Below are positions 1 to 11,364 of a stretch of 64,000 nt of DNA, piece by piece. Below the pieces are notes generated by a model that made no database searches, was not told where the DNA came from, and was given only the letters and a program-made list of their open reading frames with translations. The DNA comes from Hordeum vulgare subsp. vulgare (taxonomy: Eukaryota > Streptophyta > Magnoliopsida > Poales > Poaceae), in assembly GCF_904849725.1 (NCBI RefSeq), contig NC_058522.1:234831084-234895083 (forward strand), read 5' to 3'. The translations under genes were made by a program, and so were the position numbers. How positions within the stretch are numbered: position 1 is the first letter of the stretch; the number at the start of each line of letters is the position of its first letter.

Positions 1-2875
1 TCATTTCCCATCAACAATATGCCATCCACATATAATATGAGAAATGATATAGTGCTCCCACTCACTTTCTTGTAAATACAGGCTTCTCCATAAGTCTGTA
101 TAAGCCCAAACGCTTTAATCACCTCATTAAAGTGAATGTTCCAACTCCGAGATGCTTGCACCAGCCCATAGATGGAGCGTTGGAGCTTTCATACCTTGTC
201 AGCACTTTTAGGATCGACAAGACCTTCCGGCTGCATCATATACAACTCCTCCGTAAGGAAACCATTAAGGAATACCATCTTGACGTCCATTTGCCAAATT
301 TCATAATCATAAAATGCCGCAATTGGTAACATGATTCGGACGGACTTCAGCATCGCTACAGGTGAGAAATTCTCATCGTAGTGAACTCCTTAAACTTGTC
401 AAAAACCCTTAGCAACAAGTCGAGCCTTATAGACGGTCAAATTACCGTCAGCGTCAGTCTTCTTCTTAAATATCTATTTATTTTTTATCGCTTGCTGATC
501 ATCGGGCAAGTCCACCAAAGTTCTCATACACGGATCCTATCTCGGATTTCATGGCTTCAAGCCATTTGTTGGAATCCGGGATCGCCATCGCTTCTTCATA
601 GTTCGAAGGTTCACCATTGTCTAACAACATGATTTCCAGGACTAGGTTGCCGTACCACTCTGGTGCGGAACATGTCCTTGTGGACCTTCGAGGTTCAATA
701 GCAACTTGATCTGAAGTTTCATGATCATCATCATTAACTTCCTCTCTTGTTGGTATAGGCGCCAGGGGTACATTTTCCCGCGCTGTGCTACTTTCTGGTT
801 TGAGAGGAGGTACAATTACCTCATCAAGTTCTACTTTCCTCTCACTTATTTCTTTCGAGAGAAACTCTTTCTCTAGAAAGGATCCGTTCTTGGCAACAAA
901 GACTTTGCCTTCGGATCTAAGATAGAAGGTATACCCAATAGTTTCCTTAGGGTATCCTATGAAGATGCATTTCTCCGCTTTGGGTTCGAGCTTCTCTGGT
1001 TGAAGTTTCTTAACATAAGCATCGCAGCCCCAAACTTTCAGAAATGACAGCTTAGATTTCTTCCCAAACCATAATTCATACGGTGTCGTCCCAATGGATT
1101 TAGACGGTGCCCTATTTAACGTGAATGTTGTAGTTTCCAATGCATATCCCCAAAGCGATAGCGGTAAATCTGTAAGAGACATCATAGATCGCACCATATC
1201 CAATAAAGTGCGATTACGATGTTCAGACACACCGTTACACCGTGGTGTGCCAAGCGGCATGAGTTGTGAAACAATTCCACATTTCCTTAGGTGTGTGCCA
1301 AACTCGTGACTCAAATATTCTCCTCCACGATCAGATCGTAGACACTTTATTATCTTGTCACATTGATTTTCAACCTCACTCTGAAATTCTTTGAACCTTT
1401 CAAATATTTCAGACTTGTGTGTCATTAAGTGGACATACCCATATCTGCTTTAGTCATCGGTGAGGGTGAGAACATAATGATAGCCACCGCGAGCCTCAAC
1501 GTTGATTGGACCGCATACATCGGTATGTATTATTTCCAATAAGTTGGTTGCTCGCTCCATTATTCCGGAGAACGGAGTCTTGGTCATCTTGCCCATGAGG
1601 CACGGTGACGCATGTGTCAAATGATTCAAAATCAAGAGACTCCAAAAGTCTATCAGTATGGAGTTTCTTCATGCGCTTGACACCAATATGACCAAGGCGG
1701 CAGTGCCACAAGTATGTGGGACTATCATTATCAACTTTACATCTTTTGGTACTCACACTATGAATATGTGTAACATCACGATCGAGATTCATCACGAATA
1801 AACCATTGACCAGCGGGGCTTGACCATAAAACACATCACTCATATAAATGGAACAACCATTATTCTCAGATTTAAATGAGTAGCCATCTCGCATCAAGGA
1901 AGATCCCGATAGAGTGTTCATGCTTAAAGCTAGTACTAAATAATAATTATTAAGGTTTAAAACTAATCTTGAAGGTAGATGTAGAGGTAGCATGCCGACG
2001 GCGATCACATCGACCTTGGAACCATTCTCGACACGCATCGTCGCCTCGTCCTTAGCCAGCCTCCGCTTATTCCGCGGTTCCTGCTTTGAGTTGCAAATGT
2101 GAGCAACAACACCGGTATCAAATAGCTAGGAGCTACTACCAGCATTGGTAAGGTACACATCAATAACATGTATATCATATATACCTTTGATGTTTCCGGC
2201 CTTTTTATCCGCTAAGTACTTGGGGCAATTCCGCTTCCAGTGACCGGTTCCCTTGCAATAATAGCACTCAGTCTCAAGCTTGGGTCCATTCTTTATCTTC
2301 TTCTCGACAATTGGTTTACCAGGCGTGGCAAGTGCTTTGCCGTATTTCTTGAAGTTATTTTTTCCCTAGCCTTTCTTGAAACTAGTGGTCTTATTGACCA
2401 TCAACACTTGATGCTCTTTCTTGGTTTCTAACTCCGCTCATTTCAACATCGAGTACAACCCGGGAATGGTCTTCTCTATCCCATGCATGTTGTAGTTCAT
2501 CACAAAGCTCTTGTAGCTAGGTAGAAGCGACTCGAGGATTCTATCAATGACTGCATCATCCGGAAGTTCAACTCCCAGCTGAGTCAGACGGCCGTGCAAC
2601 CCAGACATTCTGAGTATATGCTCACTGGCAGAACTATTCTCCTCCATTTTACACCTAAAGAACTTACCGGAGACCTCATATCTCTCGACCCGGGCATGAG
2701 GTTGAAAAACTAGTTTCAGCTCTTGGAATATCTCATATGCTCTGTGTTGCTCAAAACGCCTTTGGAGCCCTGATTCTAAACTGTATAACATGCCGCACTG
2801 AACCAGAGAGTAGTCATCACTCCGTGACTGCTAGGCGTTCTGAACATCCTAGGCTGCCGCAGGAATGGGAGGGTC
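1..2875 (-). pseudogene. Copia A: gag C-terminal part, protease, integrase and start of RT, broken
   Basis: Reading leftward on the minus strand: gag (2875-2438, motif LESGLQRRFEQ) and a degraded zinc-knuckle/protease stretch. Then come GAG-pre-integrase (2038-1640, motif LWHCRLGHIGVKRM), the integrase core (1635-about 1100, with HTDVCGP, SDRGGEY and NGVSEHRNRT around the catalytic D, D and E), the integrase C-terminal region and linker (to 499), and RT to position 1. The frame breaks near 1640-1560 (the expected CEPC zinc ligands are scrambled), near 1430, at 499 and several times in RT. At the left edge the RT active-site motif reads YVDG instead of YVDD (the Gly codon is the complement of 21-23), so the catalytic second Asp is lost. 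The copy is clearly non-functional. Confidence 0.85.
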
Positions 2876-4628
2876 TGTTAGAAATATACCTAGAGGCAAC
2901 AGTAAAATAGTTATTATTATATTTCCTGCTACAAGATAATCATTTATTATCCATGCTATAATTGTATTGAATGGAAACATAAATGCATGTATGGATGTAT
3001 AGACAAAACAATGTCCCTAGTGAGCCTCTAGTTGACTAGCTCGTTGATCAAGGATGGTTAAGGTTTCCTAGCCATGGGCAAGTCTTGTCACTTGATAACG
3101 GGATCACATCATTAGGAGAATGATGTCACAGACAAGACCCAAACTATAAACGTAGCATGTGATCGTGTCATTTTGTTGTTATTGTTTTCTACATGTCAAG
3201 TGTATATTCCTATGACCATGAGATCATGTAACTCACTAACACCGGAGGAAGGCCTTGTGTGTATCAAACGTCGCAACGTTACTGGGCGACTATAAAGGTG
3301 CTCTACAGGTATCTCCGAAGGTGTCCATTGAGTTAGCATGGATCAAGACTGGGATTTGTCACTCCGTGTGACGGAGAGGTATCTCGAGGCCCACTCGGTA
3401 ATACAACATCACAAACAAGCCTTGCAAGCAATGTGACCAAAGAGTTAGCCACGGGATCCTGTATTACGGAACGAGTAAAGAGACTTGCCGGTAACGAGAA
3501 TAAAATAGGTATTGGATACCGATGATCGAATCTCGGGCAAGTAACATACCGAAGGACAAAGGGAATGGTCCAGAGATGAGATCCGGACATCACGAGGAGT
3601 TCTGGAATGGTCCGGAGACAAAGATTGATATATAGGAAGTTGGTGTTTCGATTTTGGAAAGATTTCTAGCATTACCGGCAGCGTACCGGGAGTGATGAAT
3701 GGGTTCCGGGGGTCCACTTAATTGGAAGTAACCAACTAGGTTTACGACGAAACCTAGAAATCAATCACTGGTCCAATTTGACTACCTCTATGGGATAGAC
3801 CTCAACAGAGAACTGTTGAGTAATGACAACAAGTGGTTGAGTTCAGTAGTTCCTCATAGAAAATTATTGACTCTAGAGATATGGTAATATGTAGAAGACA
3901 AAATTGTTTGCAGCATGCACAGGACCGGAAGCGCCCCTTGTTTCACGTGGGTTGTAGGGTGGCGCACCAGCCCCTGGTGAGCTGGGCGGCCAACCCAAAG
4001 GGGCCATGAGGCCGAAAGGTGGAAAGTCCAAAAGGGGGAAGGGTTTCCAGTTGTGAGAAGGAAGGAGTCTAATCCTACTAGGATTGGAGGCGGACTCCTC
4101 CTCTCTCCCATCGGCCGAACCAAAAAGGTGGCCCCTTGAGGGCCACGCCTCCTCCCTCCCTCCGCCTATATATACTAGAGGTTCGAGGGTTTTTGAGACA
4201 CAATATTCAGCCACGTGCTACCCTCTACTCTAGACGGTAGTTCCTCCTCTAGATCAGTTTTCTGTGGTGCTTAGGCGAAGCCCTATAGGAATAGATTCAC
4301 CACCATCACCGGCACGCCGTCACGCTGTCGGGGAACTCATCTACTTCTGCGTCTCTCTTGTTGGATCAAGAAGGCGGGGATCATCATCGAGTTGTACGTG
4401 TGCTGAACGTGGAGGTGTCGTCCGTTCGGTACTTGACCGGGACAGATCGTGGGATGGCGATTTGAATCGCTAAGACATACCACTACATCAACCGCGTTTA
4501 TTAACGCTTCCCGCTTAGCGATCTATAAGGGTATATGGATCTGATCTCCCTCTCGTAGATGATCATCACCATGATAGGTTTTCGTGTGCGTAGGAAATTT
4601 TTTGTTTCCCATGCAACGTTCCAAAACA
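2876..4628 (+). repeat. 5' LTR of Copia B
   Basis: Starts TGTTAGAAATATACC directly after GGGTC and ends CCAAAACA, followed by a degenerate initiator-Met primer-binding site. A TATA box (TATATATA, 4167-4174) sits where U3 meets R in this LTR family. Compared with the partner LTR at 21989-23759 it lacks about 230 bp after 3569 (partner about 22684-22912). It carries about 210 extra bp at about 3718-3930. The two changes nearly cancel in length (1753 versus 1771 bp). Confidence 0.88.
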
Positions 4629-5622
4629 GTGCTATGAGAGCTAGGTTCATGCGTAGATGATATCTCGAGTAGAACACAAAGGAGTTTGTGGGTGTAGATG
4701 TTTAATTTGCTGCCCTCCTTAATCATTTCTTGATTTATTGTTGAATCGAAGCAACCAGGACCAACATTACTAGTACGCTTATGAGAGACCGGTTTCATCG
4801 ACTAATATGCAACTTGTTGCATAAAGATGACTGGCGGCTGTCTGTTTCTTCAACTTTAGTTGAATCGGATTCGACCGAGGCAGTCCTTGTCGTTGTGGTT
4901 TTCTCGTAAGTAAGATGCGATCATACTAGATACCCATAGCAGCCACGTAAAATTTGCAACAACAAATTAGAGGATACCTAACTTGTTTTTGCAGGGTATG
5001 CATGTGATGTGATATGGCCAAAGACATGATATGATATATTGGATGTATGAGATGACCATGTTGTAATAGTTAATATTGACTTGCACGTCGATGCTACGGC
5101 AACCAATAGGAGCCATAGGGTTGTCTTTAAACTAACGTTTCTGCTTGCAGATGCTTTTACTATATCGCTAGGTTGTAGCTTTAGTAGTGATAGCATAGAT
5201 AGCACGACAACCACGATGGCGGCACGATGATGGAGATCATGGTGCGGCGCCGCTGACGATGGAGATCATGCCGGTGCTTTGGTGATGGAGATCAAGAAGC
5301 ACAAGTTCATGGCCATATCATGTCACTTATGATTTGCATGTGATGTTAATCCTTTTATGCACCTTATTTTTCTTAGAACGACGGTAGAATTATAAGGTGA
5401 TATCTCACTAAAATTTCAAGATAACATTGTGTTCTCCCCGACTATGCACCATTGCGACAGTTCGTCGTTTCGAGATACCACGTGACGATCGGGTGTGATA
5501 GACTCAACGTTCACATACAACGGGTGCAAAACAGTTGCACACACGGAACACTTGGGTTAAACTTGACGAGCCTAGCATGTATAGACATGGCCTTGGAATA
5601 CAAGAGACCGAAAGCTCGAGCA
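4629..5622 (+). other. Copia B primer-binding site and 5' leader, first part
   Basis: Position 4630 onward reads TGCTATGAGAGC, a two-mismatch version of the TGGTATCAGAGC primer-binding site. The rest is the long untranslated leader typical of this group. It matches the leader of Copia D on the opposite strand (15346-16558), for example the conserved CGATCGGGTGTGATAGACTC stretch near 5486. The leader is broken at 5622 by the solo LTR and resumes at 8833. No coding sequence seen. Confidence 0.75.
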
Positions 5623-8600
5623 TGTAGCGACCCGACTCAAGACGAGTCAAGCCTCTATGTATCTATGCCATCCCTCGATCCGTATGCTGGCACACACAGT
5701 ACAACCATGTATATATCAAAGTGCAATCACATGGAAATAGCGTAAAACTGATATATACCTTAAATATCTCAGCGGAAGCAATCAAGGGAGTGGAGTCCCA
5801 ATAAACACCAACGACAAGTTGAGTGTAGACCGTAACCCTGAATCGTACTCTTACTCGTCGAAGAAAAATATCTGCAACATAAGACGTTGCTGCCCTGTAG
5901 GTGAGAATATTGAATATGCCGGCAAGTCACATAAGAGAGGGGTGAAAAGTAATCATCTATACTATATGCATATATGGCAGGTGGGGCTATAAGTTTTTAG
6001 CGAAAAGCAAGTTTTCTCCTACATCAAGAGAGGGCTAAAAGAAAAATGTTACTACATTGTTGGTTGTTAACGAGATGGTTCCACCAACCAATTCTCGTAC
6101 CCATGTTGTCAATAATACCCACATCAATATTACTATTTGAGTTGAGGATTTCAGATAACTTCAGTTCCTTTGGCTCAAGTTGTCCATGACTGTGGACACG
6201 GCTAATCAATTAGGTTTGAGTACTCTGTAGAGTTTTGCACACGTTCCCCACAAGATTTGATCACCTCCGTGTATGTCCTCGCACTTCAGGGTGTTTGAAG
6301 ACCGGATGATCAAAACATGGTCTTTCAACGGGTCCCTCTGAATCCCTGTCGGTGCCCATCCAATCCTACCGTTTTTCTACATCTGCTAGCACCGCGTGTC
6401 CAGAGTCACCGCGTTGTCCAACCAAGCCAGAGCCCATAATGACTTGTGGCTGTGCAGGTAAGCCTTGGGTCTTGAAAATATCCGTCCGTCTCTTTGAGCC
6501 TGGGTGAAGCTTTCCGCAAGATGTCATGGCCGTCTCCAGCATCCCGGGTCATCCACTGGTTTCTCCAGGGAGCCGATCAACCGTCCTTCACCCTAGAGTT
6601 GCATTGCATCACGAGGTCTTGAAAAGTCTTGACTTAATCGTTCTTGGTTATGAAATTATTCTCGCATCACTCGTGGTAAACTTTCAACCAGAATCCCGTC
6701 TACTCAAGCATAGCAATATGAAATTTGTCGTCCCGGGCCAAGTAACGGGGTTGTTGGGTGCCTACCACATGATACTACAATATGTAACCATAATTTCCAA
6801 GTACCTACTCAGCATGCAATTGGGCATAGGATGGTAGAACTATGATGCATAAAACATAGGTGGTACATGATCAAATGACTTGCCTGGTGATGTTGACGAA
6901 GAAGAATTTTCATTCTCGGGAAATACGTGATAGAACTATTCGTCACTCTCCGATGAAATCTATATAATCAAACATAGTATTCACATAAGCACTCACACTA
7001 GCAATCATTCTAGCAATCAATTAACAAACAGCAATCAAAGTTGATGCAATCAAAAATCAATAAGAGAGAGCGGATAAAAATCCAAAGGAAACTTCAAAGA
7101 AGCTAGGAAGCCTTCTACTACATCAAACACTATATAGTTTTTGTTCTAACTGAAAATAAAACACTAAAATAGAAAAAATAACAGAAAAAACAAATATAAA
7201 ATAACTAAGATAACAGAAGTAAAATTTACAAAATAATATTATTTTATAAGTATTTTCAAAATAGGAAATCAAACTAGCAATGCAATCAATTTGCAAGTTA
7301 GTATAGAACTAGAATTGATTCCATGCAAACAAATAAGAATAAATAAAATAAAATTTTGTTGTTGTTGAAAAGTTACTGGTAAATATCAGAAAACAAAATA
7401 TAACTTGTCACAACTACAAAAAAAACAAATTAAGAACAATTAATACAAAAGAAATAGCAAGAAAACAAAAAAGGCTTAAACATAATCTGTTTTGCTTAAA
7501 ACCCTAAGTAAAAATATTTCAAAAAAATTGAACTTAAACTACTGAAAGATATGATCAATAGGAAACAGTAGCAAAAAGAATTAATTTAAAAGCTATTTTT
7601 AAACTCCCGGTATAAGCAAAACAAGCTTTAAATCAAATCTGATCTAATTCAAATTTTATAAATCCAAGCATAGACAAATTGTATATCTACAGAAACTACA
7701 TAAACTTTGTGATCCAACTCAAAAAGAATCACCTAATTCGGAGTTATAGACTAATAGATATGAATTTTCTAAGATTGCAATTTTCTGAAAAAACTGCAAT
7801 ACGGGATTTCATGAATCTCACCATGGGTGACACAGAGGAAGAACTCCGGCGAGGTAGCTACTCCAGCGAGGTGGGGAGGTCACCGGCGGGGGTAGGGGAA
7901 GGCACTGGGGCGAGGCAGGGAGCTCCTGGAGGGGGGCGAGGTGGTTCAGCTCGTGCCGAGCTCCGGTTGACAAAGAAGATGGCGATGGTGGCGCCGAGGC
8001 TACGGGCAGGGAAACAGAGATTTTTTTAGGGGAATGGAAAGAGGAGGCCGAGGGGGTTCTTATAGGGGTGGTGGGAGGTGTCGGGAGGGAAAGAAGCTCG
8101 CGAATCCCGGAGGGGAAGCTTCCTGGAGGTTTGTGCCATGGCTACAGAAGGAATGAACGTGAGGTAGGAGAAGGAGTAGTAATGGGCCTGATTTGTTTCC
8201 TAAAGTAGCCCAGGTACCTTCCTAATAAGAGACCACTTTCCAATTTTTATTAAAACGGGAATTAAAACGATTAAAAGGAAATGGAATATTCCTCGGAATA
8301 TAGGGGTATAATATATTTAAAAAAATTCAGAAAAATAAATCCAAAAAGATGGGCATTTTTCCACTACCAAAATAAATACTTCAAAAAAATGTTTTTTAGA
8401 AAATCCCTAAATGCTTTATTTCTTTTTGCAAATATTTTCTCAAATAAATCTTGGGTTTCATAGCTCAAATATTTCAAAGAATATCCCCGGGTTTTGGAGG
8501 GTCATGTTTCTCCTCTCTTTTTCTTGCTTGACAAGATATGGTTCCGGCATTCCGTGAGTGTGGAAGAAACAAAATGCAAAGCAAAATCGAAAGGAATTCC

Positions 8601-8832
8601 AATGCCACCTTGATTCAAATTCTTTATAGTTGAATAAGTCATGCTATCTCCTCTCGCTGATTTTTTGAAAAACATGAATTTGAATTCACGGGAAAAAGGG
8701 GAAAGTCATTTTATTCCCTCTCATTCAAAAGTTTTGAAAAGTTTTCAAATTTCACTCAAGCTTTCAATCACTCAAACAAACAAACAATCAATCTAATAAT
8801 TTTATTAACATTCCAAAATTTGGGATGTTACA
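5623..8832 (-). mobile_element. E5: presumptive solo LTR (3.2 kb) of a non-coding LTR element
   Basis: The segment has TG...CA ends (TGTAGCGACCC at the left, GGGATGTTACA at the right, a short imperfect inverted repeat) and is flanked by a perfect 5-bp duplication GAGCA (5618-5622, 8833-8837). Removing it restores the Copia B leader as judged against the leader of Copia D. I see no internal terminal repeats, primer-binding site or retroviral domains, so a solo LTR is simplest; a short non-autonomous element is the alternative. On the minus strand it would start TGTAACATCCC, much as the E1 LTR starts TGTCACAACCC. Both have AT-rich flanks around a GC-rich middle (here about 7830-8130). The short frames inside, including the one at 7679-8029, show no recognisable domain. 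The middle (6840-7680) is strongly A-rich. Confidence 0.72.
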
Positions 8833-9057
8833 GAGCATGAATCATACAGTTGATATGATAAACATGGAGATGTTCACCGTTGAAACTAAACTCAACTCAT
8901 GTGATGATCGGACTTGAGTTAGTGAATTTGGATCATGAGACACTCGAATGACTAGAGGGATGTCTATTTGAGTGGGATATTAGTACTATGATTAACTAGA
9001 CTCTATTATCTTGAACATAGTCTAAGTAATCTTTGCAAAATTTTATGTTGTAGATCA
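8833..9057 (+). other. Copia B leader, second part
   Basis: Continuation of the Copia B leader after the solo LTR, starting with the second copy of GAGCA. It carries the conserved segment with GATGATCGGACTTGAG that is also found reversed in Copia D around 15470-15490, and leads directly into gag. Non-coding. Confidence 0.75.
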
Positions 9058-9486
9058 ATAGCTCGCGCAATAGCAACCCTGAATTTTAGTGCGTTCCTAG
9101 AGAAAGCTAAGTTGAAAGATGATGGAAGCAACTTTGTTGACTGGGCTCGTAATCTGAGGCTTATCCTCACAATTGGCCCAAAGAATTATGTCCTTGATGC
9201 TGCGCTAGGACATGAAACACCCGCTACGGTTGTCTAATACGTTTTGAACGCTTGGCAAGCACGTAAGGATGACTACTCAGTAGTTCAGTGTGTAGTTTTG
9301 TATGGCTTAGAACCGGGACTTCAAAGACGTTTTGAACATCATGGAGCATATGAGATGTTCCAGGAGTTGAAGTTTATCTTTGAGAAGAATGCCCGGATCG
9401 AGAGGTATAAGACCTCTGATAAGTTCTATTCTTGCAAAATGGAGGAGAATTCGTGTGTCAGTGAACATGTGCTCAGAATGTGTGGG
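9058..9486 (+). pseudogene. Copia B gag, N-terminal part
   Basis: Gag of the UBN2/retrotran_gag type: LNFSAFLEKAKLKDDGSN, then the YGLEPGLQRRFE and IFEKNARIERY motifs shared with Copia D. The start codon has become ATA (9058-9060) where Copia D has ATG. There is also an in-frame stop at about 9237-9239. The frame is cut at 9486 by Copia D and continues at 18402 without a shift. Confidence 0.82.
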
Positions 9487-11312
9487 TGTTGGGGAACATC
9501 GCATGGGAAACAAAAAATTTCCTACGCGCACAAAGACCTATCATGGTGATGTCCATCTACGAGAGGGGATGTGTGATCTACGTACCCTTGTAGACCGTAC
9601 AGCAGAAGCGTTAGTGAACGCGGTTGATGTAGTGGAACGTCCTCACGTCCCTCGATCCGCCCCGCGAACCGTCCCGCGATCAGTCCCACGATCTAGTGCC
9701 GAACGGACGGCACCTCCGCGTTCAGCACACGTACAGCTCAGCGATGATCTCGGCCTTCTTGATCCAGCAAGAGAGACGGAGAGGTAGAAGAGTTCTCCGG
9801 TAGCGTGACGGTGCTCCGGAGGTTGGTGATGATCTTGTCTCAGCAGGGCTCCGCCCGAGCTCCGCAGAAACGCGATCTAGAGGAAAAACCGTGGAGGTAT
9901 GTGGTCGGGCTGTCGTGGAAAAGTCGTATCAAATCAGCCCTAAAACCTCCGTATATATAGGGGGAAGAGGGGGAGCCTTGCCTTGGGGTCCAAGGACCCC
10001 TAAGGGTTTCGGCCGAGCCAAGGGGGGAAGGTCTCCCCCCCCCCCCCCAAACCGAGTCCAAGTTGGTTTGGAAGGTGGAGTCCTTCTCCCTTTTCCCACC
10101 TCCTCTTTTTTTTTCTTTGATTTTTCTTCCTATGGCGCATAGGGCTCTTTTCGGATGTCCCACCAGCCCACTAAGGGCTGGTGTGCCACCCCCAAGGCCT
10201 ATGGGCTTCCCCGGGGTGGGATGCCCCCCCCCCCCCGATGAACTCCCGGAACCCATTCGTCATTCCCGGTACATTCCCGGTAACTCCGAAAACCTTCCGG
10301 TAATCAAATGAGGTCATCCTATATATCAATCTTCGTTTCCGGACCATTCCGAAAACCCTCGTGACGTCCATGATCTCATCCGGGACTCCGAACAACATTC
10401 GGTAACCAACCATATAACTGAAATACGCATAAAACAACGTCGAACCTTAAGTGTGCAGACCCTGCGGGTTTGAGAACTATGTAGACATGACCCGAGAGAC
10501 TCCTCGGTCAATATCCAATAGCGGGACCTGGATGCCCATATTGGATCCTACATATTCTACGAAGATCTTATCTTTTGAACCTCAGTGCCAAGTATTCATA
10601 TAATCCCGTATGTCATTCCCTTTGTCCTTCGGTATGTTACTTGCCCGAGATTCGATCGTCAGTATCCGCATACCTATTTCAATCTCGTTTACCGGCAAGT
10701 CTCTTTACTCACTCCGTAATACAAGATCCCGCAACTTACACTAAGTCACATTGCTTGCAAGGCTTGTGTGTGATGTTGTATTACCGAGTGGGCCCCGAGA
10801 TACCTCTCCGTCACACGGAGTGACAAATCCCAGTCTTGATCCATACTAACTCAACGAACACCTTCGGAGATACCTGTAGAGCATCTTTATAGTCACCCAG
10901 TTACGTTGCGACGTTTCATACACACAAAGTATTCCTCCGGTGTTAGTGAGTTATATGATCTCATGGTCATAGGAACAAATACTTGACACGCAGAAAAACA
11001 GTAGCAACAAAATGACACGATCAACATGCTACGTCTATTAGTTTGGGTCTAGTCCATCACGTGATTCTCCTAATGACGTGATCGAGTTATCAAGCAACAA
11101 CACCTTGTTCATAATCATAAGACACTGACTATCTTTGATCAACTGGCTAGCCAACTAGAGGCTTGCTATGGACTGTGTTTTGTCTATGTATCCACACATG
11201 TAAATGAGTCTTCATTCAATACAATTATAGCATGGATAATAAACGATTATCTTGATACATGAATTATAATAATAACTATATTTATTATTGCCTCTAGGGC
11301 ATAATTCCAACA
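9487..11312 (-). repeat. 3' LTR of Copia D
   Basis: On the plus strand it begins TGTTGGGGAACATCG and ends ATAATTCCAACA. The TATA box on the minus strand lies at 9952-9959. Two long C runs (about 10031-10046 and 10222-10235 on plus) are the only low-complexity parts. Confidence 0.93.
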
Positions 11313-11328
11313 GTCTCCCACTTGAACT
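11313..11328 (-). promoter_or_regulatory. Polypurine tract of Copia D
   Basis: Directly inside the 3' LTR, the minus strand reads CAAGTGGGAGAC. This is the plus-strand primer for second-strand synthesis in this group, and Copia B has the close variant CAAGTGGGAAAC at 21977-21988. Confidence 0.8.
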
Positions 11329-11364
11329 AGAGTCAATAATCTAGCCCTCACATCATTATGTGAA

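Noticed and set aside
7679..8029. Possible small gene in the solo LTR
   Set aside because: The Gly/Arg-rich part reflects GC-rich composition. No domain, and the related E1 LTR has the same composition without conserved frames.
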